Assembly: GCA_035629075.1 (NCBI GenBank)
Contig: DASPIK010000033.1
Location: forward strand, 99,880-163,879
Origin: JAEZPW01 sp035629075
GTDB taxonomy: Bacteria; Acidobacteriota; Terriglobia; Terriglobales; Acidobacteriaceae
Reading direction: 5' to 3'
Length of the DNA stretch: 64,000 bases
Each line of letters starts with the position of its first letter. Within the stretch, counting starts at the first letter, position 1. Under the pieces are notes generated by a model. It did no database searches and was not told where the DNA came from. It saw only the letters and a program-made list of their open reading frames with translations. The position numbers and the translations under genes are program-made. Below are positions 58,919 through 64,000 of this stretch, piece by piece.

Positions 58919-60631
58919 ATGTCGGTCCAGCGCTTAACTCGATGGTTTCTGCTGTCCGTGATGACATTACTGCTCGTGGGCGGGGTTGTCATCGCCCAGA
59001 ACAATGGCGGCTCGGGCGAAGCGGCCGGTAAAAGTCAGGAAGAGGTAGATCCTCTTAAGCGTCCACTTTCGGAAAAGCAGAAGAAAGAGAACGCGAAGAA
59101 GCTCGCTCAAGAGCTTGGTAAGGTCTACAAGAAGTGGATGGACGAGGACGTCCGCTGGATCTTAACTGACGAGGAACGTGCGGCTTTCAAGCAGTTATCG
59201 AACGACGAAGAACGAGATCAGTTCATCGAACAGTTCTGGCTGCGGCGTGATCCGACGCCGGACACGGTGGAGAACGAATATAAGGAAGAGCACTACCGCC
59301 GCATCGCGTACGCCAACGAGCATTTCCCGGCGGGCATTCCTGGGTGGAGAACAGACCGTGGCCGCATTTACATCATGTTTGGTCCGGCCGATCAGATAGA
59401 CTCGCACCCGAGCGGCGGCACCTACCAGCGACCGCAGGATGAGGGCGGTGGCACCACCTCGACTTTTCCGTTCGAAACCTGGCGGTATCGCTATCTGGAG
59501 GGCATCGGTCAGGAAGTCGAGATCGAATTCGTCGATACGTGTATGTGCGGCGACTACCACATGACGCTCGACCGATCTGAGAAAGACGCGTTGTTGATGG
59601 TGCCGGGCGCAGGCCTGACGTGGGCTGAGGAAATGGGCATGTCCAGCAAGGTGGACCGCTTCAACCGCGGCGGTCTCGAAAGACTGGGGCAAGGCCCGTT
59701 TAACCGCAACCTGGATTCCAAGCAGTTCGACAGGTTGGAACTGTTCGCGAAGTTGCAGAGGCCTCCGGCAGTCAAGTTCAAAGATCTTGAAGAAGTAGTG
59801 ACGCACAAGATCAACGTCAACCTGATGCCGTTTGATGTGCGCTTTGATTACATCAAAGTTACCAGTGATACATCGCTCGTCCCAGTCACGATCCAGGTAA
59901 GGAATAAGGACGTGACGTTCCAGAACAAGGATGGTGTGCAGCGCGGAACTGTCAACATCTTTGGACGAGTGACAACCCTGACCGGGCGTATCGCGCAGAC
60001 GTTTGAGGACACGGTGCAAGTAGACGTGCCGGCGGAACTGCTGCCAAAGACGCTGGGAAACGCCTCGGTGTACTGGAAAGCTTTGCCTTTGCGCTCCGGG
60101 CGTTACCGCGTTGACATCGTAGTTAAGGACGTAAATGGAGATCGCGTGGGTTCGTGGAGCCGCAGCATAGTCGTACCCGAGTACATGGAAGACAAGCTGG
60201 CGTCTTCGTCATTGATTCTTGCGGACCAGATGGAAAAGGTGCCGGCAAAGAACATAGGCTCGGGAAATTTTGTAATCGGGACCACTAAGGTGCGTCCGCG
60301 AGTAGAGCCTTCGGACGGTAAGCCTGCGATCTTCAAGCGGAATCAGGCGGTGAATATCTGGATGCAGGTCTACGGACTCGAAGTGGACAAGCAGACCAAT
60401 AAACCATCGGCGACAGTCCAGTATGACATCGTGAATGCTGCCACTAATAAGGCAGTGGTTCACGCGGTCGAAGACACGGCGCAGATGGGTAACGTGGGTG
60501 ACCAGATTACGCTAGAGAAGAAACTGGCTCTGGCGGCGCTTGAACCCGGGACGTACCACGTGACCATCAAAGTGAATGATAATCTCTCGAAACAGACCAT
60601 AACGCCAACGGCGCGGTTTGTGGTCGAGTAG
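58919..60631 (+). CDS. Exported GWxTD-domain protein
   Basis: 570 residues. A signal peptide (WFLLSVMTLLLVGGVVIAQ) is followed by a charged Lys/Glu-rich helix (LSEKQKKENAKKLAQELGKV), the N-terminal helical region (YKKWMDEDVRWILTDEERAA; RDQFIEQFWLRRDPTP) and the name-giving motif GWRTDRGRIYIMFGPADQID. The C-terminal part is strand-rich (VTIQVRNKDVTFQNKDGVQR; LPLRSGRYRVDIVVKDVNGD). GWxTD proteins are common in Acidobacteriota and some related phyla; their function is unknown. A GAGGAG lies 12 bases before the ATG. A carboxypeptidase-regulatory outer-membrane protein gene follows after a structured gap. Confidence 0.9.
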   Translation: MSVQRLTRWFLLSVMTLLLVGGVVIAQNNGGSGEAAGKSQEEVDPLKRPLSEKQKKENAKKLAQELGKVYKKWMDEDVRWILTDEERAAFKQLSNDEERDQFIEQFWLRRDPTPDTVENEYKEEHYRRIAYANEHFPAGIPGWRTDRGRIYIMFGPADQIDSHPSGGTYQRPQDEGGGTTSTFPFETWRYRYLEGIGQEVEIEFVDTCMCGDYHMTLDRSEKDALLMVPGAGLTWAEEMGMSSKVDRFNRGGLERLGQGPFNRNLDSKQFDRLELFAKLQRPPAVKFKDLEEVVTHKINVNLMPFDVRFDYIKVTSDTSLVPVTIQVRNKDVTFQNKDGVQRGTVNIFGRVTTLTGRIAQTFEDTVQVDVPAELLPKTLGNASVYWKALPLRSGRYRVDIVVKDVNGDRVGSWSRSIVVPEYMEDKLASSSLILADQMEKVPAKNIGSGNFVIGTTKVRPRVEPSDGKPAIFKRNQAVNIWMQVYGLEVDKQTNKPSATVQYDIVNAATNKAVVHAVEDTAQMGNVGDQITLEKKLALAALEPGTYHVTIKVNDNLSKQTITPTARFVVE

Positions 60632-60675
60632 ACGATCGAAATCGAACTGCTGACGCGAAAGTATGAGCGTCAGCA

Positions 60676-60813
60676 TGCGTCACGAGGGGTGACGCAGAAA
60701 GTGCCCAATGCAGCTTCGGGTGCTTTAGGAGTGAGTGCCGGGACGCGGGGTGCGTCCCGGGCGAGTTCCAGCCCCATTGGGACGGCAAGTCGCAACGGGG
60801 CCCCCTGAGGGGG
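60676..60813 (+). ncRNA. Candidate structured leader RNA with a sequestered ribosome-binding site
   Basis: The 186-base gap before ATG 60818 can fold in an ordered way: hairpin 1 TGCGTCAC/GTGACGCA (60676-60683 / 60689-60696); a long-range stem CCCAATG/CATTGGG (60704-60710 / 60775-60781) enclosing hairpin 2 CGGGACGC/GCGTCCCG (60739-60746 / 60752-60759); and a final stem CCCCC/GGGGG (60801-60805 / 60809-60813) whose right arm is the GAGGGGG ribosome-binding site of the next gene. A GGGG at 60797-60800 could pair instead with CCCC at 60772-60775. I do not recognise it as a known riboswitch class. Confidence 0.5.
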
Positions 60814-60817
60814 TTCG

Positions 60818-62509
60818 ATGACCCGAAAACTCGGATATCTCGTGATGGTGGTTGCGCTGGCGCTTCCTGCCGCTGCGGGTGAACTGGGCTCGATTTCGGG
60901 GATGGTGAGGAACTCCACCGGCGTACCGCAAATGGGCGCGATCGTCGAGGTGCTGGGGCCCAACAACTTCAGTACGACGGTCTTCACAGACGCGCGGGGA
61001 GCTTACACCGCCACGGGACTCGGTGCGGGAGTTTACGAACTCAAGGTCACCGCTCCGTCTTTCCTTCCATCCTTGCGCGAAAACGTGGGCCTGCGGTCCG
61101 GCGCAAGCATGGTCGTGAACGTCACGCTCAACACCCTCTTCGAGGCGATGCAACTGGTTCCGATCCGCCAGAGAGTGCCGGAGGATGACGACGACTGGAA
61201 GTGGACTCTGCGTTCCATGTCGAATCGACCAGTTTTGCGTGTCCTCGACGATGGACCGCTTGTGGTCGTGTCGCGCTCTGACCGGAGTGACGACAAGGTG
61301 CTGAAGGCTCGTGTCGCATTTCTGGCCGGATCGGAGTCTGAAGGCTTCGGCGGCGCCGCCGAGATGACAACGTCGTTCCGACTTGAACACTCGCTGTTCT
61401 CATCCGGAAAAATCTCGTTCGATGGCGACGTAGGCTATAACGGTACTGTTGTTCCCGGAACCGTTTTCCGTGCCAGCTATTCTCACCAGATGCCGAACGG
61501 TTCAAAGCCCGAAGTCGCGCTGACAGTTAGACGTTTCGCCACTCCAGAACTTGCGGCCCACAACGCTGCCTTGCAGGCACTTGCGCTTTCGCTCTCTGAC
61601 TCGATCACTTTCGGCAATGTTGTGGACCTCAGCTTCGGCAGTGAGCTTCAGTCCATTCAGTTTTTGGGCCGGGTTACGGCAGCAAGACCGTTCGGTTCCG
61701 TCGATGTGCATTTATCGCCGAACACTGTAGTCGGTTATCGATACGCGACATCGGCACCCAATATGCGCGCTGCGAAGGGCTTTGATTCCGCACCGGCAGA
61801 CCTGAGTGAGTCGGGTCCGCGTATGTCGATGAGGGACTGGGAACCAGTCTTGGAGCGGGCACGTCACCACGAGCTGTCGGTCTCGCGGCGGATTGGCCGC
61901 AACAAACTACAGTTGGCGTACTATTCCGACCGCATCTCGAATCCGGTGCTCACCGGTGTCGGTGACGTGAACTCCGATACGGGCTTGCTTTTGCCCGATA
62001 TCTACTCGGGCACGTTCAGTCTCACTGGCCGAGATCTGTCTACCCGGGGTGTCAGAGTGGTCTATCAGCGAAAGCTGATGGAGGACTTGACCGCTACGGT
62101 GGACTATTCGTTAGGCGGTGTACTGGACATTGCAGACGGAGTGGGTATCGAGAACGTTCGTAATTTGGCCCATGTAACGAAACGGCATTCGCTCGCGTAC
62201 AAAGTCGCAGGAAAAGTGCCACGCTATAACACGCGATGGATTGCCTCCTACAAGTGGACGAGCGGAGATGCCATTACTCCTGTAGACATGTTCAACGCCG
62301 GTCCCGGACAGAGCGACCCGTTCCTAAACGTCTTTGTTCGGCAACCAATCCCTGGAACCGGGTTCATGCCGGGGAACGTGGAAGCAATGGTTGACGTCCG
62401 CAACTTGCTGGCCCAAGGTTATGTGCCGGTCATTGGACAGGATGGTCAAACAGTGTATCTGGTCCAATCTGGTCGCGCCGTTCGTGGCGGAGTGTCTTTC
62501 ACCTTCTGA
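60818..62509 (+). CDS. Carboxypeptidase-regulatory-domain outer-membrane protein
   Basis: 563 residues. A signal peptide (LGYLVMVVALALPAAA) is followed by a carboxypeptidase-regulatory-like domain (LGSISGMVRNSTGVPQMGAI; FTDARGAYTATGLGAGVYEL; VVNVTLNTLFEAMQLVPI), an acidic linker (RVPEDDDDWKWTLRSMSNRP) and a strand-rich barrel-like region ending in Phe (GRAVRGGVSFTF). It lacks a TonB plug. This type commonly follows GWxTD genes in Acidobacteriota, so the two may form an envelope unit, inferred from gene order only. The GAGGGGG ribosome-binding site lies inside a stable hairpin. Confidence 0.82.
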   Translation: MTRKLGYLVMVVALALPAAAGELGSISGMVRNSTGVPQMGAIVEVLGPNNFSTTVFTDARGAYTATGLGAGVYELKVTAPSFLPSLRENVGLRSGASMVVNVTLNTLFEAMQLVPIRQRVPEDDDDWKWTLRSMSNRPVLRVLDDGPLVVVSRSDRSDDKVLKARVAFLAGSESEGFGGAAEMTTSFRLEHSLFSSGKISFDGDVGYNGTVVPGTVFRASYSHQMPNGSKPEVALTVRRFATPELAAHNAALQALALSLSDSITFGNVVDLSFGSELQSIQFLGRVTAARPFGSVDVHLSPNTVVGYRYATSAPNMRAAKGFDSAPADLSESGPRMSMRDWEPVLERARHHELSVSRRIGRNKLQLAYYSDRISNPVLTGVGDVNSDTGLLLPDIYSGTFSLTGRDLSTRGVRVVYQRKLMEDLTATVDYSLGGVLDIADGVGIENVRNLAHVTKRHSLAYKVAGKVPRYNTRWIASYKWTSGDAITPVDMFNAGPGQSDPFLNVFVRQPIPGTGFMPGNVEAMVDVRNLLAQGYVPVIGQDGQTVYLVQSGRAVRGGVSFTF

Positions 62510-62663
62510 TAAGATCCCCGATCGCTGTAGAAAGCCAGTTGGTCCCCCGCCCTTCTTTCTCGTTCCTGTGGGGGCACTCGAACAGGCCATAGCGAAGATC
62601 AAGCCTCACCGTGGCACTACCCCTATCGCCTATCGCGTGCGTGGTCTATCGATTGCCCGCTCC

Positions 62664-62981
62664 TCAGCCCAACAGGCGCTGCCACCACCTCTTTCGTGGT
62701 TGTTGAGGCTCTTGATGAGCGAAAACGGGTTCATCGATGAGGCCAAGGAACCCAGTGGCTTCGTACCCTAGGGGTTCGGCGGTTGAGGATGCAGGAGTGT
62801 TGAAGCGAACATCGAGCAGAAGCACGCTGCCGGACGAACGCTCCGGCAAAATAACCATCGAGCGCTTGCGGGTGGCTAGTGCAGCAGTGAGAGCGTCGCC
62901 GCGCTGAAACAAAACAGCGTGGGATGTCTGGGCTGCTACCGCTGCGGTGCTTTCTTCATCGAACGCTATCCAGCGCGTCAT
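62664..62981 (-). CDS. Small protein of unknown function
   Basis: 105 residues: MTRWIAFDEESTAAVAAQTS, then QRGDALTAALATRKRSMVIL and SSGSVLLLDVRFNTPASSTA, ending with a Trp/Arg-rich tail (QQPRKRWWQRLLG). There is no signal peptide or membrane segment; the basic aromatic C-terminus could bind membrane or nucleic acid. No family is recognised. It lies between the outer-membrane protein gene and the tRNA gene, in the last ordinary stretch before the accessory region. Confidence 0.55.
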   Translation of the reverse strand: MTRWIAFDEESTAAVAAQTSHAVLFQRGDALTAALATRKRSMVILPERSSGSVLLLDVRFNTPASSTAEPLGYEATGFLGLIDEPVFAHQEPQQPRKRWWQRLLG

Positions 62982-63037
62982 ATCTCTTTCGGTTCCTCGG
63001 CGTTAAGATTGGATGCGGAGCAAAACAGACGCGCTGT

Positions 63038-63089
63038 GCTGAGAGTTGTTTCCTTGCGCTGATGAGTGTGGCGTTGCGCTGAGAGTTGT
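63038..63089 (+). repeat. Direct repeat of 12 bases, 40 apart
   Basis: GCTGAGAGTTGT occurs at 63038-63049 and again at 63078-63089, and a partial GCGCTGATGAG lies between them. The pair sits about 100 bases upstream of the tRNA gene. Confidence 0.6.
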
Positions 63090-63134
63090 AGCACTGGCAG
63101 TGCGATTTCACCGATGAAAATCACGTCGTTAGAC

Positions 63135-63164
63135 TTGCGATTTCGCGCAGGCATTGTGTACACT
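63135..63164 (+). promoter_or_regulatory. Likely promoter of the tRNA-Lys gene
   Basis: TTGCGA (63135-63140) and TACACT (63159-63164) are 18 bases apart and end 22 bases before the tRNA. Confidence 0.5.
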
Positions 63165-63186
63165 GAATCCACCGCACAATAGTTGT

Positions 63187-63262
<76 letters not shown>

Positions 63263-63527
63263 AATCCTTTGTAAACATTGGGGATTTGCGGATTACTTCA
63301 GCATCACCCGCTCGGCGGATTCGCCGTGTCCGTGCCGTGTCCGAACTCAGTTCAAGTCCGAATAATTAGCTGCTTTCCTGGCGAGACGGCTTGTCATTCC
63401 CATTAATGAGGACTCGTGGGGGGTGTTGCCTCTGATGCATGCAGACTTACATCGATTGCCGATGAGTCGAGCATGTTGTAAGTTCAACGTGTACACATTC
63501 TTATCTTGACCGTCGGGACTATTCGGC
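63263..63527 (+). other. Non-coding stretch between tRNA-Lys and the GHKL gene
   Basis: 265 bases without a gene I can support. Right after the tRNA CAAATCC (63261-63267) can pair with GGATTTG near 63283-63289, a possible tRNA terminator. A CCGTGTCCG word is repeated near 63325-63345. Base use becomes more AT-rich than in the genes to the left. Confidence 0.4.
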
Positions 63528-64000
63528 ATGTCGAAGTTTACCGTTGACACACATCTGTTTCGCGAGTTGGGCGAACTCCTCGTGGGTCGCGATTCGACCG
63601 CCTTGCTGGAGCTCATCAAGAATGCCTACGATGCTGATGCGACCGAGCTCACAGTGTCCGGAGATCAACTTTCCAGCATCAGCTCCGGATCGATCCGCAT
63701 AATTGACAACGGAAACGGAATGACTCGCGAGGAGTTTGAGAATGGCTTCTTGCGCATAGCTTCACGAATCAAGGAAGAAGGAGAACGTAGATCGCCCCGT
63801 TTGCACCGACGCTACACAGGAGCAAAGGGTATCGGCCGGCTCGCGGCGCACAAATTAGCACGCCTTCTCACCGTGGAGTCTGTATCGTATCGCAAAACTG
63901 ATTCCAAAGGCGTCAAAGCCGTCATCGATTGGGACAAGATCGAGACATTCTCGACTCTGGATGAGATCGGCGATTCAAATGCCGTTCTTGTCAGTGATTC
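63528..64000 (+). CDS. GHKL (Hsp90/MutL-like) ATPase domain protein, C-terminus cut by window edge
   Basis: From ATG 63528 the frame stays open for 157 codons to the right edge. The N-terminus MSKFTVDTHLFRELGELLVG is followed by the full set of GHKL ATP-binding boxes: LLELIKNAYDADATEL (N box, Glu base and Asn for Mg), IIDNGNGMTREEF (G1 box) and TGAKGIGRLAAHKLARLL (G2 box). The spacing fits the HATPase_c_3/MORC-like proteins, not histidine kinases. Such proteins are frequent in phage-defence and other genomic islands. The effector part lies beyond the window, so the job is unknown. It starts 265 bases after tRNA-Lys on the same strand. Confidence 0.82.
   Translation, partial: MSKFTVDTHLFRELGELLVGRDSTALLELIKNAYDADATELTVSGDQLSSISSGSIRIIDNGNGMTREEFENGFLRIASRIKEEGERRSPRLHRRYTGAKGIGRLAAHKLARLLTVESVSYRKTDSKGVKAVIDWDKIETFSTLDEIGDSNAVLVSD

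Noticed and set aside
60567..60788. 73-codon minus-strand frame in the leader region
   Set aside because: Translation of hairpin sequence without family similarity or ribosome-binding site.
63347..63619. 90-codon minus-strand frame overlapping the GHKL start
   Set aside because: Overlaps the start of a well-supported gene, has no motif and no start signal.

Overview
The window looks like chromosomal DNA from an Acidobacteriota bacterium (Terriglobia, Koribacter-like); this is inferred from gene content, not from a marker-gene search. Typical traits are an Oar-like TonB-dependent receptor with an N-terminal carboxypeptidase-regulatory domain, a GWxTD-domain protein followed by a carboxypeptidase-regulatory outer-membrane protein, a sigma/anti-sigma locus with LiaF-like and DUF4097 proteins, a zf-trcl zinc-ribbon protein, and short period-7 and period-8 repeats between genes. 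G+C is moderately high and most genes are short transcription units ended by GC hairpins.

Layout. 1-5.3 kb: zinc-ribbon protein (cut by the window edge), rpsU, TonB receptor and a divergent secreted protein. 5.3-17 kb: housekeeping genes (gamma-carbonic anhydrase, hisS, aspS, mutL, cmk) with secreted or outer-membrane proteins between them. 17-21 kb: minus-strand ECF sigma / anti-sigma / B-box membrane protein / DUF4097 operon. 21-28.7 kb: GT-C membrane glycosyltransferase, glgC, methylmalonyl-CoA mutase large subunit, small membrane proteins, a GNAT acetyltransferase, and a 57-residue cysteine-rich protein. 29-33.5 kb: glycine cleavage genes gcvT-gcvH-gcvPA-gcvPB, with a long octamer-repeat hairpin between gcvH and gcvPA. 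33.6-46.7 kb: beta-propeller protein, iorAB-type molybdenum hydroxylase, SYLF protein, M20 peptidase, alpha/beta hydrolase, glycerate 2-kinase, MBL hydrolase, beta-hydroxyacid dehydrogenase, fatty-acid desaturase and MscS channel. 46.8-55.5 kb: NiFe-hydrogenase maturation genes hypFCDE (plus) and hypAB (minus) on either side of a Tat-exported multicopper oxidase that carries a frameshift. 55.7-62.5 kb: Ig-like lipoprotein, ABC ATPase, MacA-like adaptor, GWxTD protein and its outer-membrane partner, with a structured leader between the last two. 63.2 kb: tRNA-Lys(CTT), followed by the start of a GHKL-ATPase gene that looks like the first gene of an accessory island and runs off the window.

How the genes fit together. 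The gcv genes oxidise glycine; the beta-hydroxyacid dehydrogenase and glycerate 2-kinase could channel C2/C3 acids to glycolysis (inference). The hyp genes assemble the Fe(CN)2CO-Ni site of a hydrogenase whose structural genes are not in the window. The sigma locus is probably an envelope-stress module. The least explained parts are the predicted leader RNA at 60.68-60.81 kb, which pairs the ribosome-binding site of the next gene, the short-period repeat arrays, the hidden Cys-rich small protein, and the tRNA-linked GHKL ATPase at the right edge. I see no CRISPR array, insertion sequence, rRNA or recognisable integrase.
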